From positions 23,376,563 to 23,440,562 of the forward strand of contig CP141145.1 of the NCBI GenBank assembly GCA_035235625.1: a DNA stretch of 64,000 nt, written 5' to 3'. Origin of the DNA: Saururus chinensis (lineage: Eukaryota > Streptophyta > Magnoliopsida > Piperales > Saururaceae). Under the pieces are notes generated by a model. The model was given only the letters and a program-made list of their open reading frames with translations. It ran no database searches and was not told the DNA's origin. Positions 35,943 to 50,371 of this stretch are shown here, piece after piece. Each line of letters begins with the position of its first letter. Within the stretch, counting starts at the first letter, position 1. Made by a program: the position numbers and the translations under genes.

Positions 35943-38194
35943 TCACATGTATGGAACAGGAAGCCTCTGTGTTTCTGGGCCTGCTACCATATCTTCCCAG
36001 AGAAGATCAGAAAGCGCCAAGGTCAGCTCGCCCACAATCCCTGCCACAGATAGGCAAACAACAGATGTGTTTACTTATTTTTCCAGTTAAATAGAAATTA
36101 ACAATAATCAAATTTCACATAAAAATATCATTTTTGAAGTAGAACACAAATGGATAAAGTAGGGAGCAATCTTAGTGATTTTACCATCTCCAACCGGCTG
36201 GTCATCCCACATGATGATGGGAAGAATAGGAAGCCCACTGCCCACAAACATCATCTCAGCTGAATCTTTTGCTTGTTCCAATGTTATATTGCTGTTGCTC
36301 ACACTCTTCAGAAGACCTTTCTCAACCAACTTGGGAGCCAGAGCAAGAAGCCGATTCGCCGTGCACCCGCTGAGGATCTTATCAAAAGAAGGTAGCAGTA
36401 GCTCCTTGTTCTTACTTACAAATGCCACATTTACATTAGGTCCTTCTGCAATGAACCCCTCATCATCAACCCAGATAGAGGCAAAGCAACCCTGTTCTTC
36501 TGCCTCCATTTTCGATAAAACATTTGGGAGATAGTTCACATTCTTCATTGTGGCAAACTGGGGAGTTTTCATGGGCACAGTGGAAGTTATAACCTTCACC
36601 CCTTCTTTGCTTTGTGAGAAGTTGTCATCAATGACGACGGCATAGAATGCAGATGTGGGGCAGCCAGCAGGGGAGAGCAAGAAATCTCCGGGACCTGCAC
36701 TGAGCCAGTACCTCACTGAACCCTTCTTGCATTTTGAAGCTGCTGCCAATTGAATGAGAATTTTTCGTAAAACTGGACGAGGAAATGGAGACGATATTTT
36801 GGCTGCTGCAGCTGACCGAAGAAATCGATCGAGATGAGTGTCCAATTCATACAAGTACCTGCAGTTCATGGTGTAGTATTGATCAAGGTGATAGGTAGTT
36901 CAATTTGGCAAAATGAAAAGAAAAGATAGAACATTCAAAACCATACATGAGGCTCACCCATCCACAAGCATGGCAGTATCAAAGACACCATGGCCGCGAT
37001 GAACCATATGATCATCAATAGGAATAACCATTACAGTGGGATCGAGAGTAATCCCCCCAAAAACACTAGAATACATTGCTGGGTAAGGTTGCTTGTGTAC
37101 TGCATCCCATTTTTCTTTTAGCTTTTCAAGTACCTGCAGTTTTATGCACAAAATCATAAGTCTGTACGGTGAATGTAGGGACAATTGAACATGCTACTAT
37201 ACAAATATACAATTGCTAACGAAAATGCGTTTCATGAACCATCTCAATAAAAATGTTACCATCAGGTACAAATAGACAATTGGCCTGCAGATTTATGTCA
37301 CTCAGAATGTGTAAGCCCTGTTTGGCATAACATTCAAGTTATCGTTGTTTTTTCATATACATCACCATCAGGACTGCTGAGGGAGACTGGAATATCCCTA
37401 ATGAATCAGGCAGGGCGGCTATATATAAAATGAATTCCCAAAGGAAGCATCTCAATGTGGAAGGACATTCACTATCTAGATTACCCCACTTAAAGATAGC
37501 CAAATGTTGATAGGAAGAAAGGATCAATTAGTGTATATGTAAATAAAATATAGAATGGGGCATGGTGAGATCAATTTATAATGCATTATAAATTAAGCAT
37601 TCTACATCAGCAGAAGGCGACGCCTTAATTGTGCCTGATCTTCTGCATCCTAGGAAATATGTATGAGTCAAATACTCAAATATGTGTCACTCAGATGATA
37701 AGCCCAGTTCTTAATTGAGAGATGATGAGCCTGCAATTTGTATATCCCAACCATACCACACAAACACGGTATGTGTTAGCAAAACACTGTTAACTGTGCT
37801 CAGAAAATTAGAAATGGGGAAGAAAATATATCAAGAAGATGCAAATTTTAAAAATTTTGAGCGATCGAAGGAAAGAAACAATCAGTTTGTATATAAGAAC
37901 AGCCAATTCTCATATATAATCTAAATTAACGTAAAATCACACGATTTAGTAGCCAACGGAAGGGAACCTATATTTATACAAATAATGATAAGGAAGTTCA
38001 CCTCTGACGACGAGTAAACCGGCACAGCACAATCACTTACATGTCCTCGTCCTGAAGTAATCAGAAAACAGGGAAGTAACAAATCACTTGCAAACCAAAA
38101 AAACTGAATCGAAATGCTATATCAAGACTAATTGCAGCAGCAGTTTATAACATGATGAAGAACTAAAAGCAGAAAACTAACCAGAAGCCTCCAT
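35943..38194 (-). CDS. Class IV aminotransferase (D-amino-acid transaminase / aminodeoxychorismate-lyase-like), 336 aa, five exons
   Basis: PLP enzyme of the branched-chain/D-amino-acid aminotransferase fold. Exons: 38194-38182, 38051-38002, 37133-36958, 36858-36185, 36040-35943 (1011 nt). Diagnostic blocks: MYSSVFGG, DDHMVHRGHGVFDT, GYLYELDTHLDRFLRSA, SVRYWLSAGPGDFLLSP, then ATMKNVNYLPNVLSKMEAE with the likely PLP lysine in MKNVNYL, EGPNVNVAFV, LSGCTANRLLALA and MMFVGSGLPILPI. The end DLLWEDMVAGPETQRLPVPYM resembles plant homologues. Known members make D-alanine/D-glutamate interconversions or release p-aminobenzoate for folate; I cannot decide between them from sequence. The model has only ~40 residues before the domain and no obvious plastid transit peptide, so a cytosolic form or a missed upstream exon is possible. 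The first, 13-nt coding exon is the least certain part. Confidence 0.88.
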
Positions 38195-38970
38195 GATTAG
38201 TAGAGCTAAAGAAGCAGGAAGGGAAGAGGAGAAGAAAAAAATGAAACAGGAGACTCTAATGGGTACCCATGATTAGATTCCTCAGGTCTTAAATCAGCAA
38301 ACATTTGTTGTGTATCTAGTTGTCCAGTAGCCAGCAGTACCTTCACTTTCGGTCTAGTCTAATAGATAACTTCTCAGAGTCGAATCAAAAACTGATGTAT
38401 AACTTTTGTTGAACAAAAAATAATATAAAAAAATATTATCCGTATACAAAAAACTATGACTGAAACGTAGTTCTTCCACCCACACTCTGAGTGGAATGGG
38501 TAAAAGAGACAAGTGACAGATGAAGGCAAGTCAGCAGACAAGACAAAGACGAGCGGCCGGGAGTCAGTTGCAGTAACTCCGCATGCAAGAGATTCCAACT
38601 TTCTAAGTGGGCCATAAATAACCTGATTACTGTAAGGAGGCCCGGCTACACTTTTTTTTTGCGCTAAGAAAGGATGGCACACTTTAGGATGCACCAAAGG
38701 TTAAATTTGTTCGCTTAAAAGTAAGTCCCGTTACAATTGTTTCGGCACGATTTTGATTATGCAGCTGCCTTAAACAGTAGCACACGAGTTTTGTATAACT
38801 TGCTCACCCCTTAAAACACATGTGTTATTGATCCCAATCAAACACGCAATGCTCTTTAACACATTAACTTTTTTAAATGAAGATTATACACAATATACTT
38901 GCATAGTGCTCAACAATTGGGAAAAAACAGTAATGAACTAGTGGAAAAGATTTTTACAAGAATAATAATA
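38195..38970. other. Upstream region of the class IV aminotransferase gene
   Basis: No further gene; it presumably contains the 5' leader and promoter. I see no motif distinctive enough to call. Confidence 0.4.
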
Positions 38971-39072
38971 TTTCCTCAGTCCCACATTATTAGTTCTATT
39001 TAATTTTATAAAATAAATTAATTCTAGTTCATTTAGCAAATTAATAGAACTATTAATTTAGGACGAATGGAG
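38971..39072. mobile_element. Stowaway MITE, 102 bp
   Basis: Inverted ends tttcctcagtcccacattat and (read inward) ctccattcgtcctaaatta, flanked by TA (38969-38970, 39073-39074). A second, half-preserved relic follows at about 39130-39265. Confidence 0.75.
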
Positions 39073-39384
39073 TATTACACATGATTGCAGCACAATTGGA
39101 AATGCCTACTTGGATGCCAATATAAAATAATAATCCCTTTGCCCATACTAATTGTCCACATTTGAGAAAATAGAGTTTAGAAAAGCTACTTCATTAATCT
39201 TTTTACTTCATCCAATAATTACTATGATAAGGATAACATAAAATAGGACAATTAATATTAATCAATTTTTTTAAAATCAAAACAACTATAGAGTGAATAT
39301 TCACATCCGGTTAGTCCAAGCCCTCATGGGGCTCATTTACTATAGGGGCATGTGGCTTTTTGGTGCATCTTTTCAAGTAAAAAT

Positions 39385-41215
39385 GTGTAACACCCACGAA
39401 TTTCCATTTTTTTTTTAATCTTCTATGTGGAAAATTGTGAGTCAAGCCCATAGATTTTCTCAGTATAATGACTACTTATGAATATGAAATTTGTCTAAAA
39501 AATTGGAAATAGCAATTAAATGGAAAGTGCTTTGAAATATTACCAATAACATGTGAATCAAAGTTCCAATGAAGAAATTATAATCATTAGAAGTTGGGTG
39601 TGTCTCACTATCAACAACCCATTGACGCAACACTAATTTGTCCTTTAGACCTTCTCAATATAGTAACTTTTCTCTGGATGAAGTTTTTAGAGTTGGAAAA
39701 TAGACAAAAAAATCTTCGAAACTCCACTAAGAACATATGAATCAGAGTTAATATGAAGAAGTTATGACTAATCAAAATTTGACTTTAGGTGTTGTGGGGG
39801 GACCACAAATGTGTTGACAAGGCTACCAACAGTTGAGGCAGTTTCATCGATAAATTTATAAACCTCACAATTTGATGGTTATGTACTAAAATTGTGGCGT
39901 TGGAGAATTTCTAGGTATTTTTCTAATTTTTTTTAGAATGTTTCCATATTTTTTGGGATCATTTGATGAAAAAATATCATAGTTAGGGTTTTTAGTAAAT
40001 AGGGGTATTGAATTAGATGGAACCACCTAGGGTGACTTGGCGTAGGAATGGTTGCCAATGTTACGTACCATGCTCTACTTCTATTAAGATAGGTCAATGC
40101 TTCTCTTTTAAACCCTCTTCCTAACCCTAACCTCTGTCCTCCTTCTCAAACTCTTGAAGAAACCATTAAAACTGAGAGCTTGGAGGTTCCGGTGATTAGA
40201 AGAGAGAGTTTGTTGCTGGAAAGGGAGGTGAGGGAAAGGAGCGCGCACAAAGACATCGCCGGAAAAGAGGTAGGATCCTTGTTTATAATTGCTATCTGAG
40301 AGACTTGAATCTATGAATGCATAATTTAGTATTAAATACATCACAATTGAGATAGAGAGGCCATTTCATACAAGCTAGACAACCAGGTACTATTAACAGA
40401 CTCATAGTGGGTGGCTCACCAGCCGACGGCGGCCATGGTCATGATCCCAGTTATGAGAAATAGGGGGGTGGATGGCTAGTGAGTGACTCATCATCTAAGC
40501 ATCTCTTGGAGGCCGAAGGTAGTGGCAAACATATATTCAATATAGAACAGATCATTTTAATTCTTCTTCCCACTTACTCTGAGCCTCAATCCTAGCGACA
40601 GAGTAATCAGTCATCGGACCTCAGGAACAGTGGACTGCTGGGGCAGCTCGAGTAGACCCATAACGGGTCTGCGTATTAGTCCAAGTCACCATTGTATCAC
40701 GGGCAGTTCATGCCTTGTTTTGGTGGTAAAAAATTTTGACGAGCCTTCTATACAAAAAAAAAACTACAGCAATGGAGAATGGTTGGCCGCCTCTGCAAGC
40801 TCCGGCCAAGGTCGACGGAGGAGTCGCTTCCGACGAACTCCATCTAATCAGGGCTTAGATCGCATGTAGAGGCCACACTCTATCTCTGCCATCCAAACCG
40901 AGGTGAACTTGTGGGGAAAAGAATATAGAGGGTGTCGCCAGTGCTAGAATTCAACCTAAAGTCACCCAAGGACGGTGGAAAAAGTTTTCTGATAGCCCTG
41001 GGCTGACGGATGAGTGGCGGCTCACAGGCCGCATCTCCTCCTCCTCCTTGGGCAAGTACAGGAAGGGGAAAGCTTCAGTCTTTGAGTGAACAGAACTGTC
41101 TGGGAGGACCCACGACCTGCGGCAGGAGCTTTCCGGCATACCAGGGCGGAAAGGCCTGCAATGGCTCGCCAACCGTACCACCTCTGCCCTGGCCTGCATA
41201 GAGGATGTTGCATAC
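39385..41215. other. Repeat-like intergenic DNA
   Basis: A tgtaacacccacgaatttcc at 39385-39405 looks like the start of an LTR, but no matching end or target duplication is seen. Open frames at 40100-41260 on both strands resemble no family I know. Confidence 0.35.
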
Positions 41216-41219
41216 GCAG

Positions 41220-44200
41220 TGGGGAAGATGACTAAAGAGGATTGTTTTCCTTAACATGGACATACAAAGATGTACAATTTATAGACACAAGAGATGAATC
41301 TAGAGAGTGAGAGAGACAAAGGGTCGTCTACGAAGAAGAACAGACGTTTAGAGAAGATGAACAGTCTTCTTGAGAAGGTATGTCTTTAATATGCCCCTCC
41401 AAACTCATGGTGGGTAAAGAGCCATTAGTTTGGAAGTGAGAGTTTGAAATTGTTGTATGGGGAGCGGCTTGGTGAAGATATCAGCAAGTTGATCTTTAGA
41501 TGGAATATGATGAACTTGCTTGTTGCCAGCTAAAACTTGCTCCTGGATGTAGTGATGATCAATTTCTATATATTTGGTGCAGGCATGAAAAATTGGGTTG
41601 ACTGTGAGAGCAATGGTTGACTGGTTGTTGCACCACAAAGTAGGAGTCGCAGGAGGAGAGATGTCAAGAAACCTAAAAATCATGGATACCCAAACTATCT
41701 CGATAATAGTGGAAGAGGGCTCGATATTTGGCTTTGGTAGAGGAGCAGGCAACTGTTTCTTACTTCTTGGATTTACAGATGATAGGATTGGGATCCAAGA
41801 AGAGACAGTACCAAGTGATGGACCGACAATCAAGTGGGTCACCAGCCTAGTCGAAATCAAAGTAGGCAGTGAGAGTGAAGGGAACCGGTCTAATAAGGAT
41901 TCCGTGAGAGAGAGTGCCATGGAGATACCGGAAGATCCGTTTAACATCTACATAATGAATTATGGAGGGCTAGTGCATGTGTTGGCAACATAGTTTACAG
42001 AATAGGCAATATCCAGACGAGTATAAGTGAGGTATTGCAGGGCTCCAACAATGCTCTTATAGTGGGAGGGATCTGAGAAAAGGGGATCAGTGGGAGAGGT
42101 AGTAGGTCATTTGTAGCCAATAGGAGTAGGAGTGGATTTGCAATCGTCCATGTTAGCCTGGAGGAGAATATCCCAAGTATACTGAGCCTGTGAGAGAAAG
42201 AGACCATATGGAGTATAAGTGAATTCTATGCCAAGAAAATGATGAAGAAGACCCAAGTCATTGACATCAAAGACTCGACCAAGGAGGGTAATGATATGAT
42301 CGATGAAAGTGTGGTGAGTACGAGTAATGAGGATGTTGTCAACATAAACAACAAGAACAGTAACCTGAGAGTGGGTGTGATGGAGGAAGAGAGAGGTGTC
42401 AACATGACAAACGTAAAACCCCATGTTGAGAAGATAGGATGAGAGTCAGGCATACCACTGGTCGGGGGCTTGTTAGAGACCGTATAGGGCTTTGTGAAGC
42501 CGACACACATGATGGGGGCGAGTGGAGTAAATAAATCTAGGAGGTTGAACCATGTACCGTTCTTCCTTAATGGTGATATGAAGAAAGACATTAGAGATGT
42601 CCAGTAACCTGAGAGTGGGTGTGATAGAGGAAGAGAGAGGTGTCAACATGACAAACGTAAAACCCCATGTTGAGAAGATAGGATGAGAGTCAGGCATACC
42701 ATTGGTCGGGGGCTTGTTAGAGACCGTATAGGGCTTTGTGAAGCCGACACACATGATGGGGGCGAGTGGAGTAAATAAATCTAGGAGGTTGAACCATGTA
42801 CCGTTCTTCCTTAATGGTGATATGAAGAAAGACATTAGAGATGTCCAGCTGTTTCACGATCCAGGCTTTGGAAACAGCAAGACTTAGTATAATCTGAATG
42901 GTGTAAAGTTTCACCATGGGACTAAAGGTTTCATGATAGTCTTGTCTTTCTTCCTGAGTGAAACCTTTTGCAACAAGGCGGGCCTTATACTGAGAGATGG
43001 AGCCATCGGGACCCTACTTGATTTTATAGGCCCACCGACACCCAATGATGTTAGAGTTGAGTGGTGGAGGAACAAGAGTCCAAGTACCTTGCTTGAGAAG
43101 AGCCTCATACTCTTCACGCATAGCAACACACCACTCAGGAACTTGGGAGGCAATACGGAAGGAAGTGGGGTTCAGTTTGAGGGGAGGTTTGGGCAATGAG
43201 AGAGAATGGGTTGCGATGGAGAAAAGTACCAACTTTGCTACAGATAATCATCGGATGCAAGGGACTAGAGAGAGGTGGTGGGGTGGGCGGAAGTGATGAT
43301 GTTGGGGACAAGTGAGGGGTGGAAGGAGCAGTTGGGTTTAGAGGGGGATGAAGAGGGTGTAGGAAGCAAGGTGGAGGGAGGGTCGAGTGAGATGGTGGTG
43401 GTAGGGGAGGAGGTAGGGGGGAAGAGGTAGAGGGGGGATAAGGTGAAGAGGAGATGGGGTAGTAAGAGAGTGATGGAGAAAGAGAAATTCATTTTTGACA
43501 AAGTGGACATGGCGAGAGATGTAGATGCAATGGGTAGTGGGGTCAAGACACCAGTAACCTTTATTAGTTGGGCAATAGTCAATGAAGATATAAGGAATAG
43601 AACGAGGTTCAAGTTTATGGTGAGAGTAAGGACGGGTCCATGGGTAGCACCGACAGCCAAAAGTACGAAGGTGAGTGCAATTAGGAGGGGTGAGATGAAG
43701 TAGTTGATAGGGGGAGGCGTTGTTTAAGGTGGGAGTTGGGAGATGATTGATGAGATATGTAGCTGTGAAGAGGAGGGAGGCATGTGAGCAGCAGTAAGAA
43801 GGGTGATGGTGGTCTCAATGATGTGACGATGTTTATGTTCAGTAACACTATTTTGTTCGGGGGTGTGAGGACAGGAAAACTAATCGGTGATGCCATGGGA
43901 GGTGAAGTGATGAGTGAAGCGAGAGTTGACGTACTCACGACCGTTGTCAGAATGGAAGAAGGTGATATGATGAGGGAGAGCATTTTCAACCATGGACTGA
44001 AAGGAAAGAAAAGCTTCAAGGACATCCGATTTGAATTTGAGAGGGTAGATCCAAGTGTAGTGAGAGTAATCATCTATAAATATGACGTAGTATTGGTAAC
44101 CTAGGAAGGAGAGAATGGGTGAGGGGCCCCAGACATCAGAGTGAATAAGTTCTAGTGGGCAAGTAGATGATCGTTGTGAAAGATGAAATTGTAATTTGTA

Positions 44201-45990
44201 AGATTTACTAACATGACAACTATTACAATCAAAGTTTTTGAGCTTAGTGACATGAAAGGGAAAAGTCAATACAATGGAATTAAAAGTTACTGGGAAGGAT
44301 GACCAAGTCGATGATGCCATATGTCAGAGGAGGAAGTAGTGGGATAGAGAGCATACGAAGGAGTGGAGGAGAGAGGATAGACGCCATTCCGACAGGGGCT
44401 GCAGTATAGGATGCGCTTGAACTTATTGTCCTAAATAGACACATCAGAAGCAGTAAATATTAGTGAACAATCATTATCGTGGGCAAGTTTATGGACAAAG
44501 GGAAGATTGTGAGCAATAGTAGGTGTATGAAGAATAGTGTTAAGGAGAAGTGTGGTGGTGGGAAGAGGGAGAGTGGTGCTACCTGTAGAGGAGATAGGGA
44601 GAGAGTGATTATTACCAATGTTGACATGGTAGGGCCAGGGTGGAATGACGAGGTGGTGATGTGGTTCAAGTCTGGAGTGATATGATCACTAGCGTTGGAG
44701 TCGAGTAGCCAATCAGAGGAGTGGGGCCCACCTCCCTTGGGCACTCATGGCAAGGCCAGAACCCATGGTAGGGCCCCGGTGGGAGGCATTGAATCGCTCT
44801 TTATAGTTGATAGCAGAGTGGAGTCCTCCACATATTTGACATGAGAGACGGTAATGGCGAGAGCCCCCGCGGCCATGGTATTGGCAGCGGTCCTTACTGC
44901 CCCCACGATGCTGCGGTGGATATGGAGAAGTGGATAGACAACCAGGGGGTGGGGAGAAGGCCGAAGGAGGCATAGGCGGTAGCAGGAGGTGGCCCGGAGT
45001 GTTCGGGGGAGGGAACAATGGTAGCAATGGCTGGGAGAGAACCAAGAAGAAGTTGACCTAGGGTGGCACCAAGCGTGTTAAAGATAGTTGAAGGGATGAT
45101 AGGATCAGTTGAGGTAGTAGCAGAAGTCATGGTGCTGGCGGTGGCATGGAGGGCAGTGGGATGTGACAAGGGGGGACCGGTGGGGGCCAATTGTTGGAGA
45201 GAGAGAGTGGTCTCCTCTGCAAGAAGAAGGTTCCAAAGTTTGGCGACAGGCACGAGAGCACCCTGGGCAAGAATATCAGCAACAAATGTAGCATAATCAG
45301 ATGGGAGGCTAGCAAGATTATGGTGAAGAAGATCAACATCAGTGATGTGAACATTGACCACATCTAATTGATCCACGATGAGGTGAAGCTGATTGAGGTA
45401 GGTGGCCATGCAACCTGAACTGAGGCTACAACGGCGAAGGTCACCCATGAGTTGAATAACGACAACAAGAGAAGCAGAGAGATAGCAAGCCTCAATAGCA
45501 TACCATAGAGTAGCAATGGTGGTATAGTTAAGAAAATGTCAAACAAGGGTGGGTTCGATGGTGGCACAAAGGAAGATGAAGAGATGATGGTTAGTCATGA
45601 TCTAGTCAGAGTAGGAGGGTCGAGTGGAGGTGTCTGTCGGGGAGGGACAGTGGAGTGTACCATCAACAAATGGGAGGAGATGATAAGCCTCCAAGACAGA
45701 TCGGGTGGTTGTATGCCAAACAAGAAAATTGGTTCCATCAAGACGAACAGTTATGAGAGTAGTCATATTTGTAACCAAAAATTTAATGGAAGCCGGGACA
45801 TTGGTGCAAAAATCTAGGACAGTGGAGGACATAGGGGAAGCTAGAGTGCTACCCAAAGTAGCGGGGACAGATGGAGAAGTGGGAGGGTTCATGGAGGTGA
45901 AAGGGAGAGAGCTTGTATGGAAGGAAATGACGTGATTAAGAATAGGAGAAGAGAAAAACAAAATTAAAAACATTCACAGAGAGACAACTC
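41220..45990 (-). mobile_element. Ty1/copia retrotransposon, decayed fossil
   Basis: On the minus strand the parts follow the copia order. A gag-like region lies near 45.9-44.9 kb with a zinc-knuckle remnant. A protease remnant (WLLDS-A--H) lies near 44.7 kb. An integrase core near 44.3-43.9 kb shows HSDVWGP, FIDDYSHYTW and HSDNGREY. Reverse transcriptase (43.2-42.1 kb) shows WTLVP, GCRWAYKIK and VYVDN. RNase H ends near 41.4 kb with ADIFTKPLP. A polypurine-like tttggagggg near 41395-41405 is followed by a short LTR-like stretch with a TATA-like ctataaat down to about 41220. I find no matching 5' LTR, so that side looks lost. It is clearly broken, with roughly ten or more breaks across frames, and reads as an old copy. 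Confidence 0.85.
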
Positions 45991-46029
45991 GGTTGTGGAA
46001 AGAAGATGATATTCTTACATGTACTCAAG

Positions 46030-48900
46030 CTAGGACCTATTTGATCTATAATATGGGGTAGATTTGATATTCATATGTTCAAAAAACGAGTGGCTTATAA
46101 CATGAGATATCTTGACGAATATTATGGAAAACAAAAGTATTTTTGTTGTCATATTTTCAAAAATGTATTTGGGATATCTTGGGGTATGACAAAATGTGCA
46201 CATAATGCTCATAAAAAATCAATCTACACTTGCACATTTAAACTTTTCATAAAATTTTCCAATTGAGTAATATTGAAATTATACAAGTATCAACTTAGAA
46301 TGGGAGATGGAATGGCTGAGGAGAAGGATATGAGGTATTTGAAAAGTTTACAATTGAGTGCAATTTGCCCACCAAAACCCATTCTTCAACACCGTACTTT
46401 TTTTTAAAGTTAGTATGAGGGTCATGCACTCCAAAGTGAACTTAGACATCTTGAGTTGTTGGATCTCTGGCACAAAGGAGCAAGCAATGATTTAAACCTA
46501 GCTACCCCCTTAGTTATGTGTGCTGTCTGATTGAAATCTAACGGTCCACGATGCCCTAAGCCTGGGTTCATACAAACGACTCTCAAAAAAAAAAAAATTT
46601 AGAGCCCATTCTTCAAGTCATTGCCTTAATTAGGGCATGACAAGAAGCTGCAACAATTTTGCTGCAGCTCAAACTAATTGGCTTATATAAAGAAGTCATG
46701 GTTAAACTCCATTTTTATTTAAAAAACTCCTTAACTTTCCAAGTATAATCATGGTAAAATGATTTCATAATGGCCTCTATTAACTTCTCAAGTTTAATTC
46801 CAAAACTCAAGAAATTTCAAGAGCTAAATTGACTCAAATTGTCTAAATGGTTTTCTTTTCAAATTTATATAATATAATAATTTTTTGAATATTCAGATGT
46901 AATCTTAATCATACATTTTGTTAAGTTATATGATTTTCTTTTTAATATTAATGTAAGATTTGCATAAAATTTAAGTTTTTTACATTTAATAAGTTGAAAT
47001 TGAGTTTATGTATTTGTTTATTTTAAATGAAATATATATTCATGATACAATATATTTAAAATTTTAATCTATGTCTATTTTGACTTTATTGGTGTGTTTT
47101 AAAACCAAGCCCGAATCAACCGGACCTAGTTAAAAATATCAGCCAAGTTGTCCAAGTTACCTGGGGGATCACTCTATCCCAGTTGGTCAAAATGGTAACT
47201 CAGACAACTGAGCTATTTAGGGTTGCTAATAGAATAATATGGTTATGGTATAACCTACTACATTATCATAACTATTTCCTAAATTTTTATTTATAATCAT
47301 TCCATTAAGTAAATAGTATAGGCATTTTTATAACTGTTCTATCCACTAATAATTGACTAGTTAATCGAATAACCATTATCCATTACACTTTTGTAAATGT
47401 GCTTAAAAAGGTCAAAATAAACATTTGTTATTCACTGAATAAGATATTAATAAGTTAAAAGACTAACATCATTACTACTATTATTCATAGTTATTGCAAA
47501 TAAAATTATGAGGATTAAACACGAAACAGATATGGACGTATACAATAGGCAAATACCTAATAAAATTCCTTATTTTTTAATAATTTTTTTCCTATTATAT
47601 GAGTCCAACTCCAAAATGTCTATTTGCTACATGTTTCATAAGAATCCCCAATGTGAATGAATGACAATTGCCTTCTTGCAGCAAACTATCTTTAAAGATG
47701 TTTTGCAAGCAACAATAAGACCACATGCATTAATGCACATCATCCATTAGTGTCTCTTTGAAGCAGTGTTTTAAAACCCAGCTCAAACCCTGACTCAGAT
47801 GAGTGACTGGGCTTGGCTGGTTAACCCGGGTTGACCCGGACGATGAAATTATCACCTAAAAAAATTAAAAGAGTCCTATATTTTAGAAAATAATTCATTT
47901 AAACTTGCTCAAAACCTATTCAAAATTTCACTTAAACTTGTTTTGTCATTCAAATTTTGTTCATTCCAACCTATTTCAATAAATAAATCATTATTTCAAA
48001 TTTTCAATCTTAGATAAACAAACATGATTTGTAATATAATCATAATTCTAATAAACATATATTAAATCTCAAAATAAACCAAATACACCACTTATTCAAA
48101 GTTAAACCTAGCTAACACTCAAACTAAGTCAATTTAAAATGGGTCACGCAAGAGTTGGTTCCATTAGCCCAAATTCAATTTTGATTTGAGTTAACTTGAG
48201 TTTAGCCTCAAGTAGAGTGAAGCTAGCTCAAGAATCATTTTCCAAACCTACCAATTATTTCTTTACACAAACAAACGTTCTATAAGTTTAATAATAACAA
48301 CAACAAAAACTCATAAATTTGAGTTATCAAAACAAAATCTAAACTAACCATAGGGATGCAAAAATATTTTATAATATATATCTAGCGAGTTAAGATTCCA
48401 ACACATATAATTAAAGATGAACTTTGACCTAATATGATGAAAGAAATTAGACAAAAACAAAGTGAGTTTAAGTAAATTATATATAAATATTTTTTTATCA
48501 AAAAATTATAAATTAATATGAAATATTAGAAAGAGAAATCATCTTTTAAGTAGCCATTTTTAACAACTATAATAAACGGTTATAAGTAGTTAAATTAATT
48601 AAATAAATATTTAAAATTTATATAATATTTTTGTTAAGTAAATTATTGATAAATCATAACATAAAAATTATTTTAAAAAATTATAACTTAATCTTTTTTT
48701 AAGTTAAACCACACTAATGAGAATAATATATTTATAATTTTTAAATAATAAATAAAATAATATAAAATAATTTTTTTATTACCTTTTAAATAAATAACAA
48801 TTAAATATTTTTTTAAATTTATTTAAATAAATTTAATTATATTATTTAACTTCTTAACTGTGCGATATAATAGAAAACCGGCACCGTTTATAGCCGTAGA
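46030..48900. other. AT-rich intergenic DNA with dispersed repeat ends
   Basis: No gene. Near 46530-46585 (aaatctaacggtccacgatg, then cctgggttcatacaaacgac) is a worn end of the palindromic MITE family. Lone GTTTTAAAAC ends lie at 47096 and 47765. A Tn..TA-rich tract covers 48400-48850. Confidence 0.5.
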
Positions 48901-49640
48901 GATGATCATTTGAGAAAAAAAAAAACCCTAAAATGTCATGCCACATGAGAACCACATGAGAGGGAGGGGGAGGAGAAGATGTATGGCCACTGGTGTTAGG
49001 GATGGACCGCCTGGGAGGAGAGGGAGGGGAAGGGGGGAGGTGCGGAATACGAAAATCCAGGCTTCGTCGGAGCCCAAGTAGCTCCTAGATGAAGACGCGG
49101 TGTGGGAAGAAAATGCGCGACCACCTATCCTCCTTCCGGGCGCAGCAAGAGCCGAGAAGGGGTTGTAGGTCAGAAGAGCCCCGATCAAAATCGTGGCGAG
49201 CACGGGCTTCTACAGGGATTTCAGGGTCCTAAATAGTGCTTCAATGGCTATTGTTTCTTTTGAAATTATTCGATACCTTGCATAGAACCCTTTCTGGGTC
49301 TGCGCAAATACGAGGTGGAGAAGCTAGAATCAGAGCACTTGATAGTGAATTTGGAGAGGAGGTGGCGAGTCGGATTGGAGACCCAGAAGGATGGGGTGGG
49401 GAAGCTGAGGGACAATGGATTCCATATGAGTAGGTGGCACTTGGGCTCCCAACAGAACAGAAGGGAAGGCCATCGGGTCATGGCCAGGCCGCAGGGGAAG
49501 GGGTAAGGCCACCAGGTTAGCCATCGAGGCTAGGCTGTCGGGAAGGAGATGAAGGGGGAGCCATAACTACTGTCGTTAAGGAATAGGGCTGGATGGGTTG
49601 GATGCAGTAAGGAAAGAGACCTTTTATATCAACCATGAGA
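48900..49640. other. Locally GC-rich non-coding block, unrecognised
   Basis: Gene-like composition (gggaggaggggaggggaagg) and several overlapping frames on both strands, none with family resemblance. It is probably part of an unidentified repeat; a related purine/pyrimidine-rich block is at 59880-60300. Confidence 0.35.
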
Positions 49641-50371
49641 CTCCTTTACCCATTTTTTTTTTAAAGAATTAATAAAAAATATAATATTTATAATTATTTT
49701 AAATAAATAAGTACCATTTATGTTAAGTATGCTATTCATAAACTAGCGTCAGGCACATCTTGTAGGGTAAGTGCATCTGGTAAGGTGTAGGCCGGGCACA
49801 ATCCATTGGTGCATGTTATTCCGGGTGCAAGCATGTTTGAATCACCTGCCTGCCGTTTATAAAAAAAATGCCACGGCTCCCGATAATTTACAAAATGTTT
49901 TTATAATATTCATATATTTTTAAGAATTTGAGAATAAAATAACAGTAAAAAAATTGAAGATACACCGATCGAAGTGAAGCTTGATTTTCAGCTCCATCAA
50001 GCGAGCTTGAACATCTTCAAGTCGAGAGCATCATTAATTAAATCGAGCTAAACTCAAACTTGCAGAATCTCGTCCTTCACTCAGCTCCTTGGTACCCCCA
50101 ATCTTATCAACTTTGTCACTCAAGACTTACAAAGCACCTTTGTGTGGGAGCCCAGTAAAGGGCTAAAGAGACAATTAAGAAGACTGTAATCCCTTTTCAA
50201 CAAATACTTGAAAGCAAAAACAGGAACTAGAACAACGAGTTGAGAGCATATCCAACGCGAAGTTGCTGATCACCATTACATTTTAGTCTCTGACAACAAC
50301 ACTCTCTAATCTGGACTATCCAGAAGAGAACCCTAAATATCAATTTCAAAGACTGAAATCGATCATTTTCT

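Noticed and set aside
39385-40330. Possible LTR starting tgtaacaccc
   Set aside because: No matching 3' end, target duplication or partner LTR found.
48928-49524. Overlapping frames on both strands in a GC-rich block
   Set aside because: Low-complexity composition and no motif; more likely repeat DNA than a gene.
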